A DNA stretch of 64,000 nucleotides, taken from NCBI RefSeq assembly GCF_001982635.1, contig NZ_MKFI01000001.1, forward strand, positions 884,890 through 948,889, given 5' to 3'. Shown one piece after another: positions 16,660 to 25,271 of the stretch. This DNA is from Bradyrhizobium mercantei. GTDB taxonomy: Bacteria; Pseudomonadota; Alphaproteobacteria; Rhizobiales; Xanthobacteraceae. Position 1 is the stretch's first letter. Each line of letters begins with the position of its first letter. The notes under the pieces were generated by a model. That model did no database searches. It worked only from the letters and a program-made list of their open reading frames with translations, and was not told the origin of the DNA. The position numbers were made by a program, and so were the translations under genes.

Positions 16660-17138
16660 GCGCGAGTCTCCCGCATTTCAGCCGCGGTCTCCATCACCGC
16701 GCGGACGATCTTGTCGTAACCGGTGCACCGGCAGAGATTGCCGGCGAGCCAGAAGCGGACTTCCTCTTCGGTCGGATTGGAATTCTTGGCGAGCAGCGCC
16801 TCGGAGGCGACCAGCATGCCCGAGGTGCAGATGCCGCACTGGAGCGCCGCGTGCTCGAGGAATTTCTGCTGCAACGGGTGCAGCGTCTCGCCCTTGGCCA
16901 TGCCCTCGATGGTCCTGATCTCATGCCCCTCGGCCTCGGCCGCGAGCATCAGGCAGGAGCAGACCAGGCGGCCGTCGAGCGTGATCGAGCAGGCGCCGCA
17001 ATCGCCGGAGGAGCAGCCTTCCTTGGAGCCGGTCAGCCCCAATTGCCCGCGCAACGCGTCGAGCATGGTCTCATAGGGCTCGCACAGGAATTCGACCGGC
17101 TCGCCGTTGACCGATGTGGTGACGTGCAGTTTCGGCAT
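16656..17138 (-). CDS. Molybdenum hydroxylase small (2Fe-2S) subunit
   Basis: The 160-residue protein has two [2Fe-2S] sites. The plant-type ferredoxin cysteines are Cys42, Cys47, Cys50 and Cys62 (GCSSGDCGAC...CSC), and the second cluster uses Cys101, Cys104, Cys136 and Cys138 (QCGICTSGM and LCRCTGY). It passes electrons from the molybdenum centre to the FAD subunit. Length and motifs are standard for CoxS/HcrC-type subunits. It is the middle gene of a medium-small-large operon: 4 nt after the FAD subunit and overlapping the large-subunit gene. Confidence 0.92.
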   Translation of the reverse strand: MPKLHVTTSVNGEPVEFLCEPYETMLDALRGQLGLTGSKEGCSSGDCGACSITLDGRLVCSCLMLAAEAEGHEIRTIEGMAKGETLHPLQQKFLEHAALQCGICTSGMLVASEALLAKNSNPTEEEVRFWLAGNLCRCTGYDKIVRAVMETAAEMRETRA

Positions 17139-17142
17139 GGTG

Positions 17143-18012
17143 CTAGTGTCCTCCCGCGCGCTGGGCGGCGATCGCGGCGGTGCGCTTGAGCAGCACGCCG
17201 GCGGTTTTGGTCCGGTAGGCGATGGTGCCGCGCTTGTCGTCGATCGGACGGCAGGCGGCGCGGCATGCAGCGGCGGCGGCTTCCAGCGCCGCATCGTCGA
17301 GCTTCGAGCCGATCAGCGCCTGGGCTGCCGGCGCAACCAGCAGCGCAGTCGGCGCCACCGCGCCGAGGCCGACACGGGCCGCGGTGCAGACGCCGTCCTG
17401 CAAGGTCAGGCTGACGCCGATCCCGACCACCGCGATATCCATCTCGGTGCGCGGGATCATCCGCAGGTAAGCATCGCTCGAGCCTTTGGGCCGCGGCGGC
17501 AATGTGAAGCTGACCAGGATCTCGCCGGGCTTCAGGTTGGTGCGGCCCGGTCCGGCCGGCACGTCCTCGACTTTCATGTCGCGGCGGCCGCTCGGGCCCT
17601 GCACGGTGACGACGGCACCTGCCGCGATCATCGCCGGCACACTGTCGCCGGCGGGCGAGCCGTTGCAGAGATTGCCGCCGGCGGAGGCCCGGCCCTGCAC
17701 CTGCTTGGAGCCGATCAGGTTCACGGCCTCGAGCACGCCGGGCCACACCTTGCCGAAGCGCGCATGCTCGGCGAGCTCCATGCCGGAGACGGCGGCACCG
17801 ACGCGGAAACCGCCATCGGCGGTCTCGGTGATCTCGGTCATCTCGCCGATCTTCTTGATGTCGACGATCAATCCCGGCCGCACCAGGCCGGAGCGCATTT
17901 GCACCAACAAATCGGTGCCCCCTGCCATAATGCGGGCGGCACTTCCGGCGGCAGCAAATGCGCCAATCGCTTCATCAAGCGTGCGCGGTGCTACGTATCG
18001 GATATCGGTCAT
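17143..18012 (-). CDS. Molybdenum hydroxylase medium (FAD-binding) subunit
   Basis: The 289-residue protein has the CoxM-type FAD motifs ARIMAGGTDLLVQMRSG (about 30-46) and the SAGGNLCNGSPAGDSVPAM stretch (about 110-128), plus the C-terminal CO dehydrogenase flavoprotein domain. It oxidises the iron-sulphur subunit and passes electrons to an acceptor. The ATG at 18012 begins MTDIRYVAPRTLDEAI, the usual family start. It is the first gene of the operon. The order FAD, 2Fe-2S, molybdopterin matches coxMSL and 4-hydroxybenzoyl-CoA-reductase-like clusters; no maturation genes lie beside it. Confidence 0.88.
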   Translation of the reverse strand: MTDIRYVAPRTLDEAIGAFAAAGSAARIMAGGTDLLVQMRSGLVRPGLIVDIKKIGEMTEITETADGGFRVGAAVSGMELAEHARFGKVWPGVLEAVNLIGSKQVQGRASAGGNLCNGSPAGDSVPAMIAAGAVVTVQGPSGRRDMKVEDVPAGPGRTNLKPGEILVSFTLPPRPKGSSDAYLRMIPRTEMDIAVVGIGVSLTLQDGVCTAARVGLGAVAPTALLVAPAAQALIGSKLDDAALEAAAAACRAACRPIDDKRGTIAYRTKTAGVLLKRTAAIAAQRAGGH

Positions 18013-18349
18013 GACGGTTCTTTCGGTCTCCCTCGGCTGCTTGTTCCCTGGATGTGCGGGATATGGCCTTATTGCTGGCCGGCAGGACCACAAGCCTACA
18101 CGCCGGATCAGGCCCCGAACAGCCTGCGAGGTGCGGCAGGAAGCGCAGGCTCCTATGCAGGATGCGGACTTGTGCGGTGCCGGCGCAGGCCGCGCGCCGT
18201 CTGTCGTCATCGAACGTTCACGTCACCAATCAGGAAACCCGGCGCCAAACCGGCGGCACGGCCCTTGCTTGCTTTGCGTCACGGATTGGTGAAGCATGCC
18301 GGTCGCTGTGGCACGCGTGCCGGCGCAACGACAGATCGGGAGACGGCGA
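18013..18349. other. Divergent promoter region between the molybdenum hydroxylase operon and a solute-binding protein gene
   Basis: In this 337-nt spacer no coding potential was recognised. An 8-bp inverted pair, CACCAATC (18224-18231) and GATTGGTG (18284-18291), is present but is too short and widely spaced to call an operator. Confidence 0.4.
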
Positions 18350-19960
18350 ATGGTCGAAGTTTCGCGCAGAACGCTCCTCAAGCTCGCGGCGAGCGTACCG
18401 CCGGCGATGGCAGCCCCGGCCATCCTCACGTCGCGCGCCGTCGCCGCGACCAAGGGCAAGACCATCACTGCCGTGATGCATTCGGACCTGCGCATCATCG
18501 ATCCCGGCTTCACCACCGCCTACATCACCCGCGACCATGGCTACATGGTCTACGACACGCTGCTCGGCATCGATTCCAGCTTCAAGGTCCGGCCGCAGAT
18601 GGCGGACTGGACGATCTCGGACGACAAGCTCACCTACACCTTCACGCTGCGCGACGGCCTGAAATGGCACGACGGTGCGCCGGTCACGGCCGAGGACTGC
18701 ATCGCCTCGCTGAAGCGCTGGGCCACCAATGACGGCACCGGACAGAAGCTGATGGACTTCACCGCGACGCTCGAGCCAGCCGGACCCAGGACCATCGTGC
18801 TCAAGCTGAAGGAGCCGTATGGCCTGGTGCTGGAGAGCATCGCAAAGCCCTCCTCCTATGTCGCGTTCATGATGCCGAAGCGGCTCGCGGAGACGCCGCC
18901 GGGCAAGCAGATCCCTGAACAGATCGGCTGCGGCCCGTTCAAGTTCATTGCCACTGAATTCCAGCCAGGCGTCAAGGCGGTCTATGAGCGCAACGCCGAC
19001 TACGTGCCGCGCAAGGAAAGGCCGGATTGGCTGTCGGGCGGCAAGGTGGCGAAGGTCGATCGCGTCGAATGGATCACGATGCCCGATGCGCAAACCGCGA
19101 TCAACGCGCTGCAATCCGGCGACATCGATTTCCTCGAACAACCGTCGATCGATCTGGTGCCGGTGCTCGAGGCGAACTCCGATCTCACCGTGGGCGTGCT
19201 GAACAAGTTCGGCTTCCAGATCGAGGGCCGGATGAATTTCCTGCATCCGCCGTTCGACAACCCCAAGATCCGCCGCGCCGCGTTCCTGGCGATGAACCAG
19301 AAGGACGTGCTCGACGCCACCGTCGGCAATGCCAAATATTACGAGATCTGCGGCGCCTATTTCGCCTGCGACACGCCGCTCGCGAGCGACGTCGGCGCGG
19401 AAACGCTGATCAAGGGCAACGGCATGGCCGAAGCGAAGCAGGCGCTGGCTGCCTCGGGCTATGACGGCACGCCCGTCGTGATCATGATCCCCGGCGACGT
19501 GCAGACTCTGAAAGGACCGCCGACGGTCGCTGCGCAGCTGTTGCGCGCGGCCGGCTTCAACGTCGATGCGCAGGTGACGGACTGGCAGACCGTGGTCAGC
19601 CGCCGCGCCAGCCAGAAGCCGCCGAAGGACGGCGGCTGGAACCTGTTCTTCACTTTCACGGGTGCCACCGAAACGATGAACCCGATCGTCAACAACCAGA
19701 TCGCCGCGAACGGCAAGCGCGCCTGGTTCGGCTGGCCGGAGAACGCCAAGATCGAACAGATGCGCGACGCCTACGCGCGCGCCACCACCCCCGAGGCGCA
19801 GAAACAGCTCGCGGTCGAGATCCAGCAGGAAGCCTACGAGCAGGTGATCTATATCCCGCTCGGCCAGTTCCGCCTGCCGAGCGCCTGGCGGAAATCATTG
19901 ACCGGCGTGCTGGACGGCCCGGCGCCGCCGGTGTTCTGGAACGTCGACAAGACGGAATAG
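18350..19960 (+). CDS. ABC transporter substrate-binding protein, family 5 (peptide/opine type), Tat signal
   Basis: The 536-residue protein begins MVEVSRRTLLKLAASVPPAMAAPA, a twin-arginine-like signal, and continues with the family-5 pattern: HSDLRIIDPGFTTAYITRDHGYMVYDTL, YTFTLRDGLKWHDGAPVTAEDC and GCGPFKF. It is a periplasmic binding protein for peptides or related compounds. It is strikingly similar along its whole length to the protein encoded at 57080-58699, although no permease or ATPase genes accompany it here. ATG 18350 follows GGGAGACGGCGA. It diverges from the molybdenum hydroxylase genes, which may act on whatever is imported. Confidence 0.88.
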   Translation: MVEVSRRTLLKLAASVPPAMAAPAILTSRAVAATKGKTITAVMHSDLRIIDPGFTTAYITRDHGYMVYDTLLGIDSSFKVRPQMADWTISDDKLTYTFTLRDGLKWHDGAPVTAEDCIASLKRWATNDGTGQKLMDFTATLEPAGPRTIVLKLKEPYGLVLESIAKPSSYVAFMMPKRLAETPPGKQIPEQIGCGPFKFIATEFQPGVKAVYERNADYVPRKERPDWLSGGKVAKVDRVEWITMPDAQTAINALQSGDIDFLEQPSIDLVPVLEANSDLTVGVLNKFGFQIEGRMNFLHPPFDNPKIRRAAFLAMNQKDVLDATVGNAKYYEICGAYFACDTPLASDVGAETLIKGNGMAEAKQALAASGYDGTPVVIMIPGDVQTLKGPPTVAAQLLRAAGFNVDAQVTDWQTVVSRRASQKPPKDGGWNLFFTFTGATETMNPIVNNQIAANGKRAWFGWPENAKIEQMRDAYARATTPEAQKQLAVEIQQEAYEQVIYIPLGQFRLPSAWRKSLTGVLDGPAPPVFWNVDKTE

Positions 19961-20305
19961 GCTATCGGCTTGTCCGCAGACTCGCGTCGCCTCTCCCGCT
20001 TGCGGGACCGCGCCAGCTCCGCGCAGCCAAAATATCGAAAACAACCCCATGCAAAGGAGCCGGCGGCCGCGGCCCGTCCGGACCACTTGACACGTCGGGC
20101 AACTCAGGAGCATATTTCCAATATTCCGAAATCGCGCTCCCGCTCGCCGGTGATGGCACCACCGGCGCCTTAACCTCGTCACCTTCCGCGCGGCATTGGC
20201 CCACGTTGCCTTTTGACCCAAACCAGACTCAGGAGTTGATCGTTCCTTGCTAAAAAGGGCAGTGTCGTCTCCTATCAAGCTGATTGTCCCTTGCGAGACG
20301 CACAC
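19961..20305. other. Spacer without recognised gene at the edge of an accessory segment
   Basis: 345 nt with mixed composition, becoming visibly AT-richer towards the right end. It contains no convincing ORF, hairpin terminator or known repeat. It marks the change from typical chromosomal sequence to the atypical ORF that follows. Confidence 0.3.
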
Positions 20306-21154
20306 GTGCCATATCACATAAGGTCAACTGACGAATTTGTCGAAGCCTGGACATCCTGGCACGTTAACTTTTCTGCCCACAGCACCAATACGAAAGAAGA
20401 CGACCAATATCGCAAAGAGCTGCGCGATGGGATTCAACACTTGGCCGCCGGTGTGGGCTTGAATGCAACGTATACATGCCAGGAGTGGCCAAGAAATCGT
20501 GATGTCGAAAACTTGCTGCTGTACAACCCGCGCATAAGTAGCGAGGATTTCGGAAATCGTCAGTGTTTACGGTTCGAGAAAAGAACTGCCGCCAAACTAC
20601 AGCCCTGCCCTCAGTTGCCAGACGCATATGTTCGTTACGAGGTCAGCAAGCAAATCGTTCCTTTCAAGGGCGATACGCTTGCCGAATGCGCTCCAGTAGC
20701 ATGTCAAAAAATCGATCTACAAGACCCGGGACGACTTTGGAAAGTGCTGAAAGGAGCAAATTGGCACACAAGTGAACGGGGCAGCAACGGTGCCGAGCTT
20801 AAGGTGGACTTGGTTGTCTGGGCTCCCGAAAAAGTTAATCTTGTCGGTCGTATAAAAACAATTCTAGACGGGTTTCTCTCATCCCTTCACCATCGCTCCG
20901 AATCCGACCACGACCTTGAGGACGTAGTTGAGCGTCTCGTAATGAAGTATCGGTGGCAGGATCGGCAGGAAGTCCGTCGCTTGCTGATCCAAAACGAGTA
21001 TGCCGTCCTCGGCAAATGCCATACACCAAAGTGCCATATCAGAAGCAAGCCCGGTAGCCTCATGTGGAGCCCGGACGATCACCGACTTTCGCACTGCCAA
21101 GTTGTCTACGAGACCTCGCCCGATTGGAGGATCGAAGGTCGCTTGTTTTTGTAG
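20306..21154 (+). CDS. Orphan protein of unknown function, atypical composition
   Basis: The protein has 282 residues from GTG 20306; a TTG at 20291 is the other option, and neither has a good ribosome-binding site. It is soluble, has no signal peptide, and contains seven or more cysteines, several near the middle and C-terminus. The C-terminal part reads VDLVVWAPEKVNLVGRIKTILDGFLSSLHH, then an acidic DLEDVVERLVMKYRW stretch. No family was recognised with confidence. Codon use is clearly more A/T-tolerant than in its neighbours, which suggests recent transfer. It runs right up to the truncated MaoC remnant, so it probably arrived by the event that destroyed that gene. Confidence 0.55.
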   Translation: MPYHIRSTDEFVEAWTSWHVNFSAHSTNTKEDDQYRKELRDGIQHLAAGVGLNATYTCQEWPRNRDVENLLLYNPRISSEDFGNRQCLRFEKRTAAKLQPCPQLPDAYVRYEVSKQIVPFKGDTLAECAPVACQKIDLQDPGRLWKVLKGANWHTSERGSNGAELKVDLVVWAPEKVNLVGRIKTILDGFLSSLHHRSESDHDLEDVVERLVMKYRWQDRQEVRRLLIQNEYAVLGKCHTPKCHIRSKPGSLMWSPDDHRLSHCQVVYETSPDWRIEGRLFL

Positions 21155-21443
21155 GTCTGGAGGTCACTCGTTTAGGCGGCTCATGGCCCGGACTGGTCGG
21201 CTCCAACCACACTTCCAAGTGCTCATGGGATTGGGTTGGGACGAGGTGAAACTGCCTAACCCGGTGCGCCCTGGTGATGAACTCGATCTGGAAATGACGG
21301 TTCTGGAGATGCGCGAATCGAAGTCAAAATCTGATCGAGGGATTGTCCGGAATCGAAATATCTTGCGCAACCAGAAGCGCGAAACCGTTCTCGAATGCAT
21401 CTCCAACATATTTGTTGAGCGGCGGCCGAACGCGAGCGCCTAG
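21150..21443 (+). pseudogene. C-terminal remnant of a MaoC-like (hot-dog fold) dehydratase
   Basis: The frame reading SGGHSFRRLMARTGRL, GWDEVKLPNPVRPGDELDLEMTVLEMRESKSKSDRGIV and ending FVERRPNASA matches the second half of MaoC dehydratases (typical pattern SGWHT...MR, then DELRWxxPVRPGD and S(R/K)S(R/K)xDRGIV). The N-terminal half, including the catalytic Asp/His helix, is absent, and upstream sequence belongs to the orphan ORF, which ends at 21154. Composition of the remnant is also slightly degraded. The call rests on motif memory, not on an alignment. Confidence 0.7.
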
Positions 21444-21550
21444 CGGCTCGGATGCACAGAATGACTTCCGCTTCTGGCCCATAGCCGACATTCATTCAGA
21501 CCGGCTTCGATTTGGTCTTTCGAGGGCCAAGCAGACGCCGTCCGCGCGCC

Positions 21551-21616
21551 CTATCTCGCATGCCAGCAGCGTCCGCCGATCACGACGCCCTCGGATGCGA
21601 TCTTGCGATCACCCAT
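21551..21616 (-). pseudogene. Duplicated scrap of the amidohydrolase C-terminus
   Basis: Minus-strand reading gives GDRKIASEGVVIGGRCWHAR and a stop codon. The intact amidohydrolase at 29690-30829 ends GDRKIASEGVVIGGRWWHPR and stop. DNA similarity continues past the stop codon on both copies (about 21490-21550 against 29617-29690, for example CATTCATTC..ACCG.CTTCGAT). The rest of the gene is missing here, so this is a duplication or recombination scar. Confidence 0.75.
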
Positions 21617-21877
21617 CAGGCGCAATTTTTGCGGCATCAGGGTTTACCGATCAATTCTCGCGATCGCGCCCGATAATGACTTTAAGCACCAGAGCCATTG
21701 CGCGCGGGTGTTTTGCCCGTGAAACCGGGCGTCGTTCCCGACGTCTCCGGCAATCCACCCGGCAGCAAGCGGGCACAGGACGCATCGTCTTCAGGTCAAT
21801 CGGCGAGAGCCCGGCGGCGCGCCGGTGCTATGCTGTCGTCTCACCCAACGCCCGCACATTGAAGCGCGAGGACGCTG

Positions 21878-22516
21878 ATGGCAGCACGCGGATTCTACCA
21901 CGAGGGGATGCTTGCGCTGCAGGAGCAGGCCGACGGCCGGCGCCTGGCCGAGTTCCTGGCCACCAGCGCCAGGCACAGCGAATTTTCCGAACGGGACGCG
22001 GCGCACATCACGTCGGCAAGTTTCTTCTTCATCGCGTCATCTCATGGCGATCATCCGGACTGCAGCTTCAAGGGAGGCGATCCCGGGTTCGTCAAGATCA
22101 TCGGCCCGCATACGCTGGAATTTCCCGACTACGACGGCAATTTGATGTACCGGACGCTCGGCAATATCGCAGTGAATCCGAAGGTCGGGCTCCTGTTCAT
22201 GACCTTCGATGGCAAGAGCTACCGGATTCGCATCAACGGCGACGCCGGCATTCATCGCGACGCCGAAAGCCTGAGGCGCCACCACGGCGCCAAGGCGGTG
22301 ATCCGCGTCGAATGCCGCGACATCTATCCAAACTGTCCGCGCTATGTCCCCGATCTCGCCATGACGGCACGCTCCGCCTATGTGCCGCGCCCGGGCGAGA
22401 CGCCGCCGACACCGGAGTGGAAGACGCTGCCGGAGGTCGTACCGCACCTGCCGCAGTCCGGCGCGCGGGGCGCCACGTCGTCAAGCCGGGACAGTGTTGG
22501 GCAACGCGATGCATAA
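21878..22516 (+). CDS. Pyridoxamine 5'-phosphate oxidase family (FMN-binding split barrel) protein
   Basis: The 212-residue protein has the split-barrel pattern of PNPOx-like proteins: RHSEFSERDAAHITSASFFFIASSHGDHPDCSFKGGDPGFVKI, then LEFPDYDGNLMYRTLGNIAVNPKVGLLFMTFDG. This N-terminal module is typical of MSMEG-type flavin/F420 oxidoreductase relatives. It would bind FMN or a related cofactor and reduce an unknown substrate. Its last 8 nt overlap the start of the LivK-like gene, so the two are probably co-transcribed. Confidence 0.8.
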   Translation: MAARGFYHEGMLALQEQADGRRLAEFLATSARHSEFSERDAAHITSASFFFIASSHGDHPDCSFKGGDPGFVKIIGPHTLEFPDYDGNLMYRTLGNIAVNPKVGLLFMTFDGKSYRIRINGDAGIHRDAESLRRHHGAKAVIRVECRDIYPNCPRYVPDLAMTARSAYVPRPGETPPTPEWKTLPEVVPHLPQSGARGATSSSRDSVGQRDA

Positions 22517-23729
22517 AAACTGGTGCTGGCTGGCGGCCAGAGCGGCGATCACCGGCGTCAGCCTGTTTGCGGCCGCCAATGCGCTCGCGGAAAGCCGCAA
22601 ATACGATCCCGGCGTAGGCGATACCGAGATCAGGATCGGGCAGACCATGCCCTATAGCGGGCCGGCGTCGTCAGTCTCGGTCATCGGCAAGCTGCAGGCT
22701 GCCTATTTCCGGATGATCAACGACCACGGCGGCGTCAACGGGCGCAAGATCAAGCTGATCTCCTATGACGATGCAGGTACTCCACCGAAGGCCGTCGAAC
22801 AGACCCGCAGGCTCGTCGAAGGCGACGAGGTGCTGTTCACCTTCCAGACCCCCGGCACCGCCTCCAACGTCGCCGTTCAGAAATATCTCAACGACCACCA
22901 TGTCCCGCAATTGTTCGTGGGCGGTCGCTCGACGCGTTTCGAGGATCCCGCCGACTTTCCATGGACCATGGGCTTCGCGCCGAACCTGCGGACCGAGATT
23001 CGCGTCTACGCGCGGTTCATCCTCGACAATTATCCGGACGCCAGGATCGGCCTGCTCTACCAGAATGACGAAAGCGGCAAGGACTATCTCGCCGGCTTGA
23101 AGGACGGGCTCGGCACGAAGGCCGCGCTGATGGTCGCATCCGAAGCGCCCTATGAAATGACCGACCCGACCATCGACTCGCAGGTGGTGCGGCTCAAGGC
23201 CGCCGGCGTCAACGTGCTGATCGACATGGCGGCGCCGAAGTTCGCCGCCCAGGCGATCCGCAAGGCGGCGGAGCTCGGCTGGAAGCCTGTTCATCTGCTC
23301 GGCGTCGGTTCGTCCTCGATCGACGCGGTGCTTGCGCCCGCAGGACTCGAGAACGCCAAGGGGCTGATCTCGGCGAGTTCCTTCAAGGAGGCCGCCGACC
23401 CGAACTGGGCGGACGATGCGGGCATGAAGAAATGGACCGCCTTCATGGCCACGTATTATCCGGAGGGAGACAGGAAGAGTATCTTCACGACCTATGGCTA
23501 CAGCGCGGCCGAGCTCTTGGTGCAGGTGCTGCGGCAGTGCGGCGACGATCTCTCGCGCGACAATGTCATGCGCCAGGCGGCCAGTCTGAAGGACGTGAAG
23601 CTCGACCTGCTGCTGCCGGGCCTCTCCATCAACACCAGCCGCAGCGATTATCGCGTGGTCAAGGAGTTCCGGATGATGCGCTTCACCGGCGAGCGCTGGG
23701 AGCCGTTCGGCCCGATGGTCAAAGATTGA
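22509..23729 (+). CDS. Branched-chain-amino-acid-type ABC substrate-binding protein (LivK-like)
   Basis: The 406-residue protein has a signal peptide ending ANALA, followed by RKYDPGVGDTEIRIGQTMPYSGPASSVSVIGKLQAAYFRMINDHGGVNGRKI, the opening of periplasmic-binding protein type I receptors related to LivK. Later motifs, IGLLYQNDESGKDYLAGLKDGL and VNVLIDMAAPKFAAQAIRKAAELGW, also fit. No permease or ATPase genes are adjacent, so it is an orphan binding protein. The family in bradyrhizobia often binds aromatic acids or amides. ATG 22509 overlaps the preceding gene. Confidence 0.87.
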   Translation: MHKNWCWLAARAAITGVSLFAAANALAESRKYDPGVGDTEIRIGQTMPYSGPASSVSVIGKLQAAYFRMINDHGGVNGRKIKLISYDDAGTPPKAVEQTRRLVEGDEVLFTFQTPGTASNVAVQKYLNDHHVPQLFVGGRSTRFEDPADFPWTMGFAPNLRTEIRVYARFILDNYPDARIGLLYQNDESGKDYLAGLKDGLGTKAALMVASEAPYEMTDPTIDSQVVRLKAAGVNVLIDMAAPKFAAQAIRKAAELGWKPVHLLGVGSSSIDAVLAPAGLENAKGLISASSFKEAADPNWADDAGMKKWTAFMATYYPEGDRKSIFTTYGYSAAELLVQVLRQCGDDLSRDNVMRQAASLKDVKLDLLLPGLSINTSRSDYRVVKEFRMMRFTGERWEPFGPMVKD

Positions 23730-23787
23730 TCATGCGGCGCTAGGAACACCGACAAGATCGAATAGGATAGTCGGCGCCCGAAAACTT

Positions 23788-23805
23788 GCCCGCAACGTTG
23801 CGGGC
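23788..23805. terminator. Perfect 18-bp palindrome GCCCGCAACGTTGCGGGC
   Basis: It lies 58 nt after the LivK-like gene and 48 nt before the glycosyl-hydrolase-like gene. With no loop it is a poor classical terminator, though opening the centre gives a 7-bp GC stem. It could instead be an operator for the downstream gene. Confidence 0.4.
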
Positions 23806-23853
23806 ATCGAGCCAGACCCTTCGCCCAGCACCGGGAATCGTGAGGCGCGACCG

Positions 23854-24984
23854 ATGAAGAGCTTCAGCAGCGGACTTGTTGTCCTTACATCCATGCTTTG
23901 CGCCCTCCTCGGATTCCAGCCGTTGTCCGCCCGGACCATCGATGCGGTTGTCGGCGTGAACGCCTCGGTGGGGTCACTGAGCGCCGACCAACAGAATGCA
24001 ATCCTCGCGCAATTGCACGCAGCCAACGTTCATTTCATCCGATCGGGCATTACGCCCGATGCGCAGGGAGTGGATTTTGCCCGGCGCGCCCAGGCGCAGG
24101 GCATCCAGATCGAGTGGCTGGTCCAACTGCAATACCGGCCCGGCGCGCCGAGCCGACCATGGCCCAATGCCTTCGGCGTGTGGGGCGGACCTCCATTGTC
24201 CGCCGCCGATCCAGATCAATTCGGCAAGTATTTCGAGCCGCTGCTCGAAAAACTCGAAGCCGCCGGCGTCAAGCTCGCAGGGTTCGAACTGGGCAATGAA
24301 ATCAATTCCGCGATGTTCAATTCGGATTTCAGCTTGCCGGCGGAGAAGCCGGCCCAATCCAGGGAGTTCAACCTCGAGGACCTTTCGCATGATCCGGAGG
24401 CACAACAGGTCGCCAAAGGCTATCTGCAATATCTGAAGCTGCTCAAGGTCATCAAGGAGGCCCGCGCGCGGTCGAAGCTGAACCAGCATGCACCGATCAT
24501 CAGCGCCGGTCTGGTGTTCAACGAAGCTCCGCAGGCTCCGCGAACCGCAAAGCTCGACTCGGTCGGTGCCGTCGCAACGCTGGAGTTCATGCGCGCGAAC
24601 GGCCTCGACGCACTCGTCGATGGCTACGGTGTTCATACTTATCCCTGGACGAATGATCCGGGAAGTCCGACCGCCACCGAGGGGCGCCGCGACCGATTAC
24701 AGAAGTACGTTCTCGCGGAATGCCGGCCGCAGGGGAGCCAGGCCGGCAAGCCCTGCTGGATCACCGAGTGGGGCATTCCCAATCGCGATTCCTCCTGCCC
24801 TCCTCACGAAACCAATCAGATTACCCTGGTCAACGAGACACGAACCAATTTCCGATCCTACGTCGCCGCGAAAGAGGTGCTTGGCCTGTTCTACTATGCG
24901 TGGCTCGACAGCCGCGAAGGCTTCGCAATCTACCGCTGCAATCGTTTGACGGACACCGGTCGTTTGGCACTGACGCCGTTCTGA
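23854..24984 (+). CDS. Secreted clan GH-A-like glycoside hydrolase
   Basis: The 376-residue protein has a signal peptide ending SARTI. The body looks like a TIM barrel: ANVHFIRSGITP, then KLAGFELGNEINS with the putative acid/base Glu149 after Asn, VDGYGVHTYPW, and CWITEWGIPN with the putative nucleophile Glu305. The NE and TEWG pair is the hallmark of clan GH-A (GH5, GH39, GH53 and others). The polysaccharide target cannot be told; plant wall or own exopolysaccharide are options. It lies in the accessory-looking 20-26 kb segment, followed by a hairpin. Confidence 0.72.
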   Translation: MKSFSSGLVVLTSMLCALLGFQPLSARTIDAVVGVNASVGSLSADQQNAILAQLHAANVHFIRSGITPDAQGVDFARRAQAQGIQIEWLVQLQYRPGAPSRPWPNAFGVWGGPPLSAADPDQFGKYFEPLLEKLEAAGVKLAGFELGNEINSAMFNSDFSLPAEKPAQSREFNLEDLSHDPEAQQVAKGYLQYLKLLKVIKEARARSKLNQHAPIISAGLVFNEAPQAPRTAKLDSVGAVATLEFMRANGLDALVDGYGVHTYPWTNDPGSPTATEGRRDRLQKYVLAECRPQGSQAGKPCWITEWGIPNRDSSCPPHETNQITLVNETRTNFRSYVAAKEVLGLFYYAWLDSREGFAIYRCNRLTDTGRLALTPF

Positions 24985-25005
24985 CGATGGCTGCTCCACG
25001 TGGGA

Positions 25006-25043
25006 TGTCGGTAACCGACAGGACAGGGGGCGCGAAACGCGCC
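25006..25043. terminator. Two hairpins after the glycosidase-like gene
   Basis: TGTCGGT-A-ACCGACA (25006-25020) is followed by GGCGCG-AAA-CGCGCC (25029-25043). The second is a compact GC-rich stem with a 3-nt loop 45 nt after the stop codon. No T-run follows, so termination is only likely. Confidence 0.45.
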
Positions 25044-25271
25044 GCCTGCCAATCCTCGCGCTCGCCTTCATCGCCCGTACCGTAGCCGCCCGCGTCGTTT
25101 AGTCCCACCACCGGGCTGGAAATGAATTTTCAGAACGCCGTGTCGCCACGGCTGCGCGCCAGTCCGTCCCGTTTGCGAGGCTCCTACAAAGCCGTTGCTC
25201 GGCCTCCCTGCAGGGGCTAGCGTTCACGACGGTCAGCAATTCCGGGTGAAACCGTTTCAGGAGCAATTTCG

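Noticed and set aside
18224..18291. Operator in the Mo-hydroxylase divergent region
   Set aside because: CACCAATC/GATTGGTG arms are 8 bp with a 52-nt gap; this can occur by chance.
20306..21154. RusA-like Holliday-junction resolvase in the orphan ORF
   Set aside because: The KTILDG stretch recalls RusA, but the second and third acidic residues of the active site were not found in the right order.
21878..23729. A complete branched-chain amino acid ABC transporter
   Set aside because: Only a binding protein is present; the upstream partner is a flavin-type protein, and no permease or ATPase was found nearby.
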